NCBI GenBank assembly: GCA_944548615.1
Contig: OX155957.1
Coordinates: forward strand, 23,485,616-23,549,615
DNA from: Micropterix aruncella
Taxonomy: Eukaryota > Arthropoda > Insecta > Lepidoptera > Micropterigidae
Direction: 5' to 3'
Length of the DNA stretch: 64,000 nt
How positions within the stretch are numbered: the first letter of the stretch is position 1; each line of letters begins with the position of its first letter. The position numbers and the translations under genes are program-made. A model generated the notes under the pieces. The model ran no database searches. It saw nothing but the letters and a program-made list of their open reading frames with translations, and was not told the origin of the DNA. This document shows positions 22,232 through 33,300 of the stretch, piece by piece.

Positions 22232-25200
22232 TGACTTTCCCCGTTTTGAAGACGAAACGTCAACGTATTTACTTGCCGTGTGTGCCGTATAATTCTTCCG
22301 TACCTCGATACAGTTGTGCTATTCTCGTTTTGTTGTGTTGTTGGTTGAGAGGTTTCGTCTTCCCTAGACATGTAGCACGGCTTCAGCCTATCTAGAGAGA
22401 CAGTGACTATTCTCCTGTTTTGCTCAATGTCGAACGTTTTTTCGCGTTTCTTCACCACTCTAAAGGGTCCTTTGTATGGAGCTTGTAGTGGCCGTCGTAC
22501 GGTGTCATCTCTTATGAAGACGTGGGTTGCTTCCTTCAGGTCCGGGTGAACGAATATCCTCGTTTTGTTTTCTCGCTCCCTCTTCGGTCTTTGTTGCTCG
22601 AATGTTTCCCTTAATTGTTGGAGGACTTCTGGTACTGATGTTTTCTTTCCATTTTCAAAAAATTCGCCTGGCAATCTTATGTTTGTTCCGTATAGCATTT
22701 CTGCCGGACTGGCGTTGATATCCTCCTTTAAGGCTGCTCTTAAGCCCATCATGACGGTTGAAATCTCGTTTGCCCACTCTTTGGTATTCATTCTTGCCAT
22801 TAATGCCGCTTTTAAAGATCGATGCCACCTTTCCACTAGGCCGTTTGCCTGTGGGTGAAATGGTGTGGTGTGAATCTTTTTTGCACCCAGTAGTTGTGCT
22901 AGTTTCGTAAAGAGTTCCGATTCGAATTGTCTCCCTTGATCGGTCGTGATTCTTGCAGGAACGCCGAATCTTGCTATCCATCCCTCGAAAAAATTTTTTG
23001 CGATAGTCTCGGCTTGTATGTCTCGTATAGGTATCGCTTCCGGCCATTTTGTACCTCTATCCAACATCGTTAGTAGGTACCTATATCCGTTGGATATTTC
23101 GAGCGGACCCACGATATCGATATGTACATGCTCTAATCGGTCGGCTTCCATGATTTTCCCTATGGGCGTACGCGTGTGTACGTGCACCTTCGCTCGTTGA
23201 CACGGGATGCATGTTTTGGCATAATCTGCGCTGTCTTTATTCATGCGCGGCCAGAAAAATTTTTCAGCCGTCATCTTTCTTGTTGTTCGAACTCCCGGGT
23301 GACTAGGGTTGTGGATTATTTTTATCGCTGTTTGCCGTAGCGCCGCTGTTATGTATGGTCTTGGCCTGGTTGCCGTAGTTTCACACCAGATTTCAGTTTC
23401 TTTGTTGTTTTGTTTGAGTAATTTGAATTTGAATTTTTCATTCTGTTGTAATGCTTTCAGTTCCTCGTCCGTTTCTTGCTGTCTCGCCAGTTCGTCGTAG
23501 TCGAAAGTCTCAGGGCATCCTACTTCTTCGATCCTGGATAAGGCGTCTGCTACAACGTTCTTCCTTCCCGGGAGATATTCGATTGCCGTTGCGAATTGTG
23601 CGATGTATGATGAGTGACGAATGCGTATCGGCGTTTCTGTTGGCGTATCATTTAATTTTTTTAAAGCGTGAATGAGCGGTTTGTGGTCTGTATATACTAC
23701 CAGCTCTCTCCCCTCTACCATCTTCCGGAAGTGTCGTACTGCCAGGTATATCGCCAGTAGTTCTTTGTCGTACGCCGCATATTGTTGTTGCGCGTGTGAC
23801 AAGGCTTTTGAAAAAAATCCTAATGGCACCCATTTTTCTCCTTGCTTCTGTTGCAGTGCTGCGCCCGCGCATGTATTTGACGCATCCGTCATTAGTGCCA
23901 ACGGTGCATGTGCGATTGGATGCGCCAGTAGAACCGCTTCCTCTATGCTCTGTCTGCATTGGTTAAAGGCTTCGTTGCTCTCCTCTGTCCATTCTATTTC
24001 TGTGTGATCGTTCTTTTTTGTCCCTTTCAGGAATACGTTTAGTTTGGCTTGTCTATGTGCTGCTTCTGGAATGCTGTGCCTGTAGAAATTGACCATGCCC
24101 AGGAAGCGTCGTAGTTCCTGGACATCCTTTGGTTTCGGAAATTTTTTTATTGCCTCCACCTTGTCGGCTTTTGGTCGTATTCCTGTTGAGTTGACTGTAT
24201 ATCCTAGGAAGTCCAGCTCTGGCTGTGCGATCTGACATTTCTGTAGGTTTATGGTGATGCCTTGTTTGTCCAGCCTCTCCAGTATCTCTGTGATGTGTTC
24301 TTTATGGGTCGTTTCGTCCTCTGACGCTATAAGGATATCGTCAATGTAGGCGTATGCGAACGGTAGGCCCCGGAGTACCTGATCCATGAATCGTTGCATG
24401 GTTTGTGCTCCGTTGCGGAGTCCGAAGGACATCCTGGTCATTTCGAATAATCCGAACGGGGTGGTAATGGCGGTCTTCTCAATATCCTCGGGCCTTACTG
24501 GTATTTGCGTGTATGCCTTCACCAGGTCCAGTGACGTGAACATCGTTTTTCCTTGCAGAGCGTGAGTGAAATCGTGTATTCTGGGAACAGTATACCGATC
24601 CGGCACTGTGATGCTGTTCAGCCGTCTGTAGTCTCCGCATGGGCGGAATTCACCGTTGCTTTTCTGCACCAGATGCAGTGGACTTGCCCATTGGCTTTTC
24701 GAAGGTCTACATACACCTGCCTCTATCATCTCATCGAAAACTTTCTTCGCCGCCGCGTATCTTTCCGGATTTAGTGGTCTCGGGCGCGCGAATACTGGTC
24801 TTCCTTCAGTTTCGATGTGGTGTACTATGTCGTGTTTAGGTTGTCTTGGTTGTGACGTGTTCGAGAGTATGTTGGGGAAGCTCTCGAAGATCTTCTTAAA
24901 TTCTTGGTTGGTCTCGATTGGGAATACCGCCGGTTGCGGCATGTGGTTTTTCTCGACGTATTTGTTGTCCTTCGTTTTCATTAGGAGCCTCTTTCTGTTG
25001 AGGTCCACCAGCAGGTGGTGTTGGTGTAGAAAGTCCGCTCCTAGGATGTGTTGTTTCACATCAGCGATGATGAAGGTTGCTTGTAATTGTTGGTCGAATC
25101 CGAGGTCCAGCATGATGGTTCTCTTTCCGTACGTTGCTATATTTGAGCCGTTGGCTGCCAGTAAGAGAAGCTCTTCTTTTTGTTGTGCGTCGCATCTTCG

Positions 25201-25374
25201 TCTGGGTATGACGCTGACGTTTGCTCCTGTGTCGATCAGGAACCGTTGTTGTGTTCTCCTGTCGTGGACGTATAGGCGGTTATTTGTTTCGGCGCCAAGC
25301 TGAGCTATTCTTGGCGCCTCCTGTAGTTTTCCTGGTCCTGCGGTGTCTGTTTGAAGTCGCACGGTTTCTGGCAT
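21679..25374 (-). CDS. pol: gypsy element 1 pol polyprotein (1231 aa)
   Basis: Makes the protease, reverse transcriptase, RNase H and integrase. Aspartic protease: [10 protein letters not shown]48. Reverse transcriptase: [11 protein letters not shown] near 243, catalytic YIDD at 343-346. RNase H: D497, E538, D563. Integrase zinc finger H688-H692-C722-C725, and core D753, D812, E848 (35 residues between the last two); GPF module (YKGPFRVV) near 967. All catalytic residues are present and there is no stop. The frame is -1 relative to gag and open from 25398, overlapping gag by about 90 bases; the first ATG is at 25374. No canonical slippery heptamer was found by eye. From about residue 1048 the frame enters the 3' LTR and continues, Arg/Lys-rich, to 21679. 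Confidence 0.95.
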   Translation of the reverse strand: MPETVRLQTDTAGPGKLQEAPRIAQLGAETNNRLYVHDRRTQQRFLIDTGANVSVIPRRRCDAQQKEELLLLAANGSNIATYGKRTIMLDLGFDQQLQATFIIADVKQHILGADFLHQHHLLVDLNRKRLLMKTKDNKYVEKNHMPQPAVFPIETNQEFKKIFESFPNILSNTSQPRQPKHDIVHHIETEGRPVFARPRPLNPERYAAAKKVFDEMIEAGVCRPSKSQWASPLHLVQKSNGEFRPCGDYRRLNSITVPDRYTVPRIHDFTHALQGKTMFTSLDLVKAYTQIPVRPEDIEKTAITTPFGLFEMTRMSFGLRNGAQTMQRFMDQVLRGLPFAYAYIDDILIASEDETTHKEHITEILERLDKQGITINLQKCQIAQPELDFLGYTVNSTGIRPKADKVEAIKKFPKPKDVQELRRFLGMVNFYRHSIPEAAHRQAKLNVFLKGTKKNDHTEIEWTEESNEAFNQCRQSIEEAVLLAHPIAHAPLALMTDASNTCAGAALQQKQGEKWVPLGFFSKALSHAQQQYAAYDKELLAIYLAVRHFRKMVEGRELVVYTDHKPLIHALKKLNDTPTETPIRIRHSSYIAQFATAIEYLPGRKNVVADALSRIEEVGCPETFDYDELARQQETDEELKALQQNEKFKFKLLKQNNKETEIWCETTATRPRPYITAALRQTAIKIIHNPSHPGVRTTRKMTAEKFFWPRMNKDSADYAKTCIPCQRAKVHVHTRTPIGKIMEADRLEHVHIDIVGPLEISNGYRYLLTMLDRGTKWPEAIPIRDIQAETIAKNFFEGWIARFGVPARITTDQGRQFESELFTKLAQLLGAKKIHTTPFHPQANGLVERWHRSLKAALMARMNTKEWANEISTVMMGLRAALKEDINASPAEMLYGTNIRLPGEFFENGKKTSVPEVLQQLRETFEQQRPKRERENKTRIFVHPDLKEATHVFIRDDTVRRPLQAPYKGPFRVVKKREKTFDIEQNRRIVTVSLDRLKPCYMSREDETSQPTTQQNENSTTVSRYGRIIRHTRQVNTLTFRLQNGESHVAEQQYTQNPPTQNVITGKDRKNTPPESGRKVVSPRCNGDTGIKEMAMCNAITRIIYPERPIINTRLKCLQRGVYFNHHNQAVNEKLKANIEINERESTNRRESNRRVSHAKRHHKQRKPHRSDFSAESFSSCATAVRRLVVKGKVSTEGAATQYELKTRKTSALTRPLPATFRTGALLPVAT
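22232..22247 (-). other. probable polypurine tract of element 1
   Basis: On the minus strand, AACGGGGAAAGTCA immediately precedes the 3' LTR. This purine-rich run is placed where plus-strand DNA synthesis is primed in LTR elements. Confidence 0.7.
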
Positions 25375-26108
25375 TTTCGTGCTGCGTTCCCGAAACGCTT
25401 ATGGAAGTAGCAGGTGCTTTGTTCCTCGAGTCTTCTGGTGTTGTGCGTGCTGGAGGTATTTTCATCTGTTCTTCTCGCTTGTAGCCTTTCGATCTGTTTT
25501 GCCAGTTCCTCTAGCTTCCTTTCAATCGCTGCCATGTTGGTTGTTGTCGCTTCGATCTTGTTGATGTCGCTTTTTTCGTTTGCTGTGGCTTCCATCATTC
25601 GATCTGCAAGGTTCGCCATTTTGTCCAGTTCTTTTTCCTCTGATGTTGCTAGTACCGCCCGTATCGTTGCGGGTAGGTGCCCGAGCCACAATGTTTTTAG
25701 TGTACCGTCGGGTAATTTTCCCATGTTTAGCGTTCTCATCCTTCGTATTAGTTGCGAAGGTTTGTCGCTTCCCATTTCTGTTTGGTAGAGGAGTTTCTGC
25801 AGTCGTTGCGTCTCTGATTCCTAGTAGGTTGTGATTAGCCGTTCCTTCAATGCCTCGAATTTTTCTTGCTTGGGCGGTTGCAGCACCAGGTCGCTTACTT
25901 CCTGTAATGCTGTTCGATCCAGTTGTGCGATTACGTATGAGAATCGGTCTTGATCGCTGCATTTCTGTGGTGCCAGGATCTGCTCGGCGAGCGCGAACCA
26001 GAGGCGCGGTGCGTGGTGCCAGAATGCAGGTATTCGCGAAGCGATGCTCAGTGGCGCGATGTCAGGGTTTGGCTGCGTTGACTCCGTTGTGTCGTGGAAT
26101 GGTTCCAT
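25305..26108 (-). pseudogene. gag: gypsy element 1 gag, one in-frame amber stop
   Basis: The structural capsid/nucleocapsid protein. ATG at 26106-26108. The N-terminal part reads IPAFWHHAPRLWFALAE and ends at a TAG at 25821-25823. The same frame continues without shift to 25305, with the capsid C-terminal region (GSDKPSQLIRRMRTLNMG), a coiled-coil-like stretch, and the atypical Cys/His motif [18 protein letters not shown] (C-x2-H-x9-C-x3-C) common in insect gypsy gags. Full length would be about 267 codons. A single stop in an element with matching LTRs suggests a very recent mutation, sequencing error or read-through. Confidence 0.88.
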
Positions 26109-26229
26109 TTTGATTTTCTTGTGTCTGACTCGTTGGAGAAGACGTCCAAGTTCGCTGGTTGTTGGTGGTCCGTGCCGTTGTCCGTTTAGCGATTTGTCCG
26201 TTTTCTTGCCGTGGTTGTGAGTTCTTCTG

Positions 26230-26240
26230 CGGGGTCACCA
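26230..26240 (-). other. primer-binding site of element 1 (tRNA-Trp-like)
   Basis: One base after the 5' LTR, the minus strand reads TGGTGACCCCG, complementary to a tRNA 3' end CGGGGUCACCA. This matches the first 11 bases of the tRNA-Trp site used by avian retroviruses; homology beyond that is lost (CAGAAGAAC). Confidence 0.7.
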
Positions 26241-26241
26241 G

Positions 26242-27158
26242 TGTCGCGAGGGTTTTCGTCGTAGACAGAAACTCGCGATCGGTATTCAAATTGCAGTAGT
26301 TTATTCCAAAAAGTCGTGTACAAAGTGAATTGATTACGCTTAAATCCTATCGCCTATATATACTAGTCGCCGGGCGGCGATCGCCCCTCTCCCTCTTGTC
26401 TCCGCTGTCTCCTTCATTCGGGCCGACCGCCCGATATACACACCGGCGGGGGGCATCGCTCTCCAGTCGCCCGGCGTTGGCCCCCGCGCGCTGACGTCCG
26501 CGGGCGGCGCTTGAGCTGCAATTGTGTCGTGTTTCGCACATTAGATTTTCGCACGTTTACCGCTTTTGGACGCCACCGGCGATCCCTCCCCCGACCTACT
26601 TTGCATTAAGTAGCCACCGGAAGTAAGGCTCCCGTCCGGAAAGTCGCTGGAAGCGGTCGTGTGAGCGCGCTAGTTTTTCGTGTTTTGAGTTCGTACTGCG
26701 TCGCGGCGCCCTCAGTTGAAACCTTCCCCTTCACCACCAGTCTCCGGACTGCCGTGGCACAAGATGAAAAGCTCTCTGCTGAGAAGTCGCTGCGATGTGG
26801 TTTTCGTTGTTTGTGGTGACGTTTTGCGTGCGAAACACGGCGGTTAGATTCGCGACGGTTTGTACTTTCTCTCTCATTTATCTCGATGTTTGCCTTTAGC
26901 TTCTCGTTGACGGCTTGATTGTGATGATTAAAATAAACGCCTCGTTGGAGGCACTTAAGACGTGTGTTGATTATTGGGCGTTCGGGGTAGATAATCCTAG
27001 TGATGGCATTGCACATCGCCATCTCCTTAATTCCGGTGTCGCCATTGCACCTCGGTGACACCACCTTCCTGCCGCTTTCGGGTGGAGTGTTCTTCCGGTC
27101 CTTTCCTGTTATAACATTTTGAGTAGGAGGGTTCTGTGTGTATTGTTGCTCCGCGACA
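26242..27158 (-). repeat. 5' LTR of gypsy element 1
   Basis: 917 bp, same length and, where compared, same sequence as the 3' LTR. It contains an open frame at 26606-27064 identical to the last 152 residues of pol, not preceded here by the rest of pol. Promoter and polyadenylation signals were not resolved. Confidence 0.96.
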
Positions 27159-28432
27159 AACTTATGTAATTATTAAAAATATCAATACCATTGGTATTTT
27201 AAATCTCACAGCAGCGTGTAGATACTGCATTTCTAGATGAATTCGTTTTAAAACGCGGCAATCGAAACAGATCAAAATGACGCATGGTCCTCATTTTCAT
27301 CATCGGCGACGATCAAAAAAGTTACAGGGTGACTAATAAATCTTTAACGATATATATAATGGTCTAACGATGAATCTATTTCGGGCTGGGTAACTATTTC
27401 GCCTTAAGTGTCTACTTAAGGCGATATACTACCTGAGAAAAATATCTGAAATGGGCGAACCCGCGACGATGTAGCAGGGTTCACTGCTGTAGGGTTTGAC
27501 CAATAAAAATCTAGCGTTGATGAAGCGTCAGGTACATATTTCACGTGTGTATGCGCCGGCGAGCGGGCGGACACTAAACGTTCTATCGCAGCGCTGTAGT
27601 TAAAAAATACACAAAAGAGACACAAAAAAACATAGAGCATATAGAGGATTCTTTTTTGATTGCAAAAACTACGAAAACTCAGATTATTGGTCAAAAGCTA
27701 ATTTTTGCAAGTTACTATTATGTCCCTTCAGGCCTCGGCCCCTCAGCCGATTGACAAATTGCTGTCCCAAAAATTTTTAGTAAAAATTAATAAAAAAATT
27801 GAATTACGACACTGTATCACCAAAACATTAATTACTGCCAAACCACTGTACCCATAATGAAAACGAAACATATTAACATAATAAAACATAATAAAATAAA
27901 ACAAATTAAATTAAAATTAAATTAAAACGGGGCCGTCACGCTGAATCGTGTTGTGGCCGATATCGGCCAATCGAGGCCTGAGGGGTTAACGGTCAAAAGC
28001 ACGGACACGAAATTTCGTATACGCACTCAATTATTATAGCCCGTTCTACGTTTCACCATGACATGGCCGCTGCAATTTTAAAAAAAATAGGAGTCGGATA
28101 TTTTTTGTTAAATTTTGTGTTATTGAACAGTCCACTCAGCAATGCCCGCTCCATTTATCGTTTAACCAACGTTTGAGGGTTTGTGTCCTGTATTACTTTA
28201 AGTACATACATATACTGTAGAAAGTTGCATGGTGTAAAATTGTCATTTTGAAATTCATCTGAACCATATGTTAAACGAAAACCTAGCAATATTTGCCTAT
28301 TTCATTAGAGTAGGGAAATGTTTTAAACGCGGCCGCGTCCGCAATTGGGTTTTGTACCCGGGCAAATCGCATTTCCGCGGCCCTAACGAAATTAGCGCTG
28401 CCTCAGCTGTCGCTATGGCCAATGCAAACAAC
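27159..28432. other. AT-rich DNA between the two gypsy elements
   Basis: No gene. Holds a hairpin at 27399-27424, a solitary diverged 118-bp satellite monomer at about 27985-28075 (AACGGTCAAAAGCACGGACA, ATTTCGTATACGCACTCAAT, CACCATGACATGGC), and short inverted GC patches TCAGGCCTCG (27728) and ATCGAGGCCTGA (27971). Confidence 0.55.
27399..27424. repeat. 10-bp perfect hairpin
   Basis: TCGCCTTAAG, a six-base loop TGTCTA, then CTTAAGGCGA. Confidence 0.8.
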
Positions 28433-28436
28433 GTAC

Positions 28437-30313
28437 TGTTATGAGTCTAAATAAAATAAAATATAAAGATGTCTTTGATGGCTGCTATGTGTAACGATAA
28501 AAGTGTATTTATTTGTAGAGGCGCCAGCTACACATGCGAGAAATAGATGATAGACCACATAAACAAATGCAAAGGGCCTCCCTCCGCCTGGGAAGTTACC
28601 TTTGTGCGTGGGAGTGGAGCGACGCCAAGGATACCACGGTAGCTCAGTCGTGCTCAGGGGTGGTTAAAATCCTGTATTGACGTCGTCCTAAAGTCGAGAG
28701 CATTCGAATTGAATGGACGGTCAAGTACCCTAGTTATGTTTTATTATAAAATGAATTTCGATATATCTTGTGAGAGGACTAAAAGAAGAAGAAGAAGCGA
28801 TATCAAGTTTAGTGCGCTGCGGCGACGAGATCGAATATTATGATTTACTCACCGCGCCCTCTATCGGTGTACCGACGAGCTACTGCGTCGGCGCGCGTCG
28901 ATCGCGCCCGCTTGGAGCGCTCGGCCCCGGTCCCGGTCCGCGCTCTTACATAAATCAATGGCTAAATCGTCTAATGAATTTATTGGAAATAATTGCTAGA
29001 TAATTATATTTAAAAAACGAGAAAATACTATTTGAATCTAGGTGCGCTCTAAACCAGCAGATGCTGCTATAATTAAATAATGTACTGCGGTTCTTTTCTC
29101 CGCTAAATGATAAAATTAAAATATATAATTTCAAAGTTTCTTTTATAAAATTATTCTTTATTTATTCCTTGCCCTGAAACATTACCCTGTCCAGTGCTAG
29201 TCGGGTACCTACGAGCCTGTTGCTCGCTCTGGCCCGGCGGTATTTTTAGGTACCGTCTCGATTTCTTTAATTCGCTAAATAATGATTAATTAACCAAAAT
29301 GAAAGGTTTATTTGACAGAGTAACATATTTTATTTTGATTATAATAAATGAAAGCTAGGCCATAGCATATGGCGAATCCGAGTAGTTGGAATTAACAAAA
29401 ATTCTAAAATTAGATTCGTGGAAAACTGAACGTTACAGCCTTTCAATTTTCAGGGATTAATTCGGCGAAGTGGGATTTTGGACAGGTACTTTGGGTTCTG
29501 GAATAGAGAAGGAAGACACTGCTACCCGCGGGAGTTATTGGAAGGTTGCTTCTAGATTTTTTAGCGCCTGCTCCCCGGATATGATTTTAAATTTTAAATT
29601 ATTATTTTGGATTCAATATTTAGATGGTATTAGAGAAATCGATTGAGGCGAGAAGACGGAATGCGATGCTTAGACACCGGGAATTATAGCACATCCCACG
29701 CACTACCTACCTCTATTTCGACGTACTCAATTTAATAAATTTTGATTTATATGACTCTAATTTATTCGCCAACGAAGATATGGCAACGGTAATTTACGGG
29801 GGATTTGGCTTTAAGACAATATTTTAATTTAAATTTATTATTTTTAAAATCTGACTTTATGAGGGGAAGCTAATGGTTACAGATAGAAGACTTGCCTGTA
29901 TAAGGTATGGAATCCGCTGAGGTCCTGCCCGGATGTTGAACTGAGTTTAGTTATAGATTTTAGATATTCACAGAATTTAAGTTCTAGACTGTGTTGGCTG
30001 GTGTGCAAATGAATAATTAAATGGGCGGTAGTCGGCCCGCTCCGCCAACGGCGGAGCGGCCGGTGTCTTCTCGACCGTCTTGCTCGGTCGTTGCCAGCCA
30101 AAAAAAAAAAAGAAGAAAGATCTCTTTTCTAAGTAAAAATATTCTACCTTACTGATTAAAATTGATTAGGGATGTGCGCGACTTGTCGTCTACATACGGT
30201 AAGACGTATCCGCTCGGTGTATCGCGTCTATGGCGCGATGGATAAAGTTAACTGATTAATTATTAAAATGATTTAGGTTAAAGTTTGTATACTATAAAAA
30301 CTAGGCCCTAACA
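28437..30313 (-). repeat. 3' LTR of gypsy element 2
   Basis: Begins TGTTATGAGTC and ends GGCCCTAACA on the plus strand. It is the copy without the LINE. Short open frames on either strand (28770-29003, 29877-30101) are repeated in the other LTR and look non-coding. Confidence 0.95.
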
Positions 30314-33300
30314 TTGCCGGATAGAGACCTAGTCACCGTCCCCGGTGACCTACATAAGCAATCAATGTTAAAGATATAATGCTACGAGTGTTGTACACTA
30401 ACCCCTACTTGCTACGATGCGTAGCCGCTAATACAATAAATATTGGTAACAGTAAGAAAAATAAGAATAAGTACGTAACGGTAATGAAGAAATTTGCCCT
30501 GTTTGCAAGGGTTGATACAAATCAAGATATTTTAAAAAAATATAAAAAAAAATAAATAACACCTAAACGAGAGAAGATGATTTTTGACAAAGTATTTTTT
30601 GATCCCAAAAAGTGCATAAGAGTTTCTTTGACTGCAGTATATGACGCTTATTCATATCAGGATTGGAGTTAAGAAAGTCAGGAAATGTGAATGTAGGGAA
30701 AGAATTCAGCCGTGAAAGATATCGCCTGTCCGTAACAGGGTTAACATAATTGACGGGTTGATCTTCTCCTGGGGCGTAGCGCGTGGCGTATCGTCTGGTT
30801 GCTGCGTCGCTCTCTCGGTGGGGTCGCTGCTTGGAGATCGACGTATGCGCGTCGTAGGGCCTTGGGTAAGACACACAGCGTGTCTCGTGGTGGTCGATTG
30901 ATGAGCCGTACCTTGGAATTGCGAGAAAAATAGGCGAGCATTAGTAGGTTGCCTAGTTTTCTGATGTTGTGTCGTGATGATCTTAATCGAGGCAACTCGA
31001 AGAACATAATAAGTGGGCTGCTGCTTGGCAAATTGCGTCACTTTGCTTGTTTAAAAAAAAAGTCCGGTGGAAAATTTTTGCAGAGCTTCTACTTGGGACA
31101 AAACGTGGTGCTACACTAGCTGTTTCAAGTCTGTGTGCACGGAAGAAATTCAGATTTTTACACGTCGCTTGTTTGAAAAGTCCGGTGCGTTGTGGCTAGC
31201 GGGTGTAATAAGGAAGGTGATTTTCGTGCCTAAATGCCCTGTCTATTCCAGAGAACACTATTTCACTTCACTGGGTACACACTACGCTGATGCTAAAATG
31301 GCACTTAAAGCGTCCTTATTTGCATGTTGATGGTAATAGTATATGTGGAGGTTACTTGCGGTCTGGTTTGTGTGACTTCGCATCCTGGTCCACCTGGTTT
31401 AGTGATAATGTTCCTATTGATAGGGAACGCTCCTGCGGTCCTCGCCTATCGGATGTCGTCTATCGTGAATGCCGTCCTGGTTGTCATATAGAGATAGGAA
31501 AATGTATCTTTACCTCTAGACTGGAGTAGGTATCCTGGCTTCGGATGTCCATACTGGTTGGCTGGCAGAATTATGGTCCGTGGATTTATGGGCTGGTTTA
31601 TTCGGTCGGCATTGCCTTCATTATGGTATCTAGCAGCTTGGCTCGACGTTTGAGGTTTGCTTCCCGCCTTGCCGAATGTCACTGGACTGTCTGGTCGGTT
31701 ATGACCAATTTTCCAAATATTGTCTGGAACGTGAAAAGTTATGCGGCATCATCTCGTTCAATTATCTAGCTCAGTTTTTTACTGGAATACTAGGATAGGT
31801 GGTGAGAGAAGGAGAGGCTCTAGTATATGTAACCATTTGTGTGTTATCATATCTTCGCTTTACAATTCCGTTCGAAACTTTGTTTTTAATCTTAAAGAAA
31901 AATAAATGTATTTTCCGACTTCTTAAATTTCCTATGTGATTGGGGTCAAAACTGGTGCATATGTTCTGTCTGTATGCTACATTTTAAGCGTGATAAGAAA
32001 GATTGGTACATAACAAAAAAAAAACTTAAATTATTATAAATTACAAGTATTGTGAGACGCGTAGGTACACAATGTGGTATATTATTAATCCAACAAGGCA
32101 TTTTAAAATCTATTCAACATATGATATTATTTTTTAAATTAGGAATATGCAGCTAAACTGTGCTGCTTAATGCGTATACTTACATATTATAATATAGTAA
32201 TAAACAAAGAACAAGAAAAATTATTATAACAGTGGCAGTGCTCATATTGTGCAGCTTTACACATGAAATTCCATGGTTGAAAAACAAACAAAAAGAAATA
32301 AATAAATTAGAAATGTTGCTACTTTTTGTAGCTACATTCTTTGAAAAAAAATTAGAAGAAAGGAAGGGGAAAGGAAAAAAACTAAACTCTTTTTTTATCT
32401 CGGTCTATAAGCATCCATTCCGGCGGGTTATATTTTTGATTATATTCAGGCTTTATTAAATGAACGTATAGATAATTAATCCAATGGGGAACAGAAAAAT
32501 TAATTGTTTATTAAAATGGTGAAAGGGGTGTAGTAGGTATGGGAGAGCAGGTGCTAAATGTTTCCGGTTTTTTTTTTTTGTATAAACAAATAAAATTATG
32601 AAGGGTTCCGGATTTAAAAAAATTATAATATATTTTAATTTTAAGTTTTGAAATTATGATATGCATTTGCAGGAATGGTACTTCGGGTAGCGGTGTTTCC
32701 TTTGATTTTGTGCCCTTTTAATTATTGATTGTTTTGATATATTGTTTTAATGTTGTTTATTTTTGTATTTATGGTGTGTTTTATAGTGAAACGGCCTTAA
32801 CTAACGAAAGCAAGACTACCAATAGATGTCTGCTAATACGTTTTTTAAAATAAAAAATAATAATAATAATATATTTCGCAACAATGTGCAGTGTGTAGAA
32901 GCGTTCGAGCTTATTTTATCAAATAATTGTTAGCATAATGTGAAAGGCGAGATGAAAATTGTAGGCCGGCTCTTTAATCTTGTATTGACCATTTTGACGA
33001 CTTATCTGAAATATACAGAAGCGAATTACGTAATTTTAATTTGCGTAAAATTCTGGTCGTATTGGTATTCAAGTTTATAATTTTTAAAAAAATATTGTAT
33101 ATTTGTGTTTTTTTAAAAAAAAAAAAAGAATTGAGCGTGTGTGTTTATTGTTGTTTGTGGACGGGGTAGAACGGCAGTGTGATTTTCTTTTACACGAACA
33201 ACCAGTTCTAGATGTTTATAGACCTCGCGGTCTTTCACTCGTGATGGTACGAAGTTAAATTTTAGAGTTCCTTTATGCGTTGTTCCGCAGGCAACTCCCT

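Larger units (their letters stand above)
21315..27158 (-). mobile_element. Ty3/gypsy LTR retrotransposon 1, complete, 5844 bp
   Basis: Two 917-bp LTRs (21315-22231 and 26242-27158) with TG...CA ends and 7-bp terminal inverted repeat TGTCGCG/CGCGACA enclose gag and pol on the minus strand. The 4-bp target duplication AACT flanks it (21311-21314, 27159-27162). Compared stretches of the two LTRs are identical, so insertion is recent. Domain order protease-RT-RNase H-integrase places it in Ty3/gypsy rather than Copia or BEL. No env gene is present. Confidence 0.96.

Noticed and set aside
25326..25332. GGAAAAC on the minus strand as slippery site for gypsy 1
   Set aside because: Does not fit the X XXY YYZ rule in the gag frame; no better heptamer was found in the 25305-25398 overlap.
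22192..26113. Many plus-strand open frames opposite gypsy 1 gag-pol
   Set aside because: They are shadows of the minus-strand coding sequence, without recognisable domains.
28640..28672. tRNA-like A-box (GTAGCTCAGTCG) and B-box-like (GGTTAAAATCC) in the gypsy 2 LTR
   Set aside because: Spacing between boxes is too short, the B-box is poor and no cloverleaf forms; it is inside an LTR and present in both copies.
30563..31041. Three overlapping minus-strand frames of 96-111 codons as an env gene
   Set aside because: No signal peptide, transmembrane segment or cysteine pattern; mutually overlapping and Arg/Thr-rich, so not supported as envelope protein.
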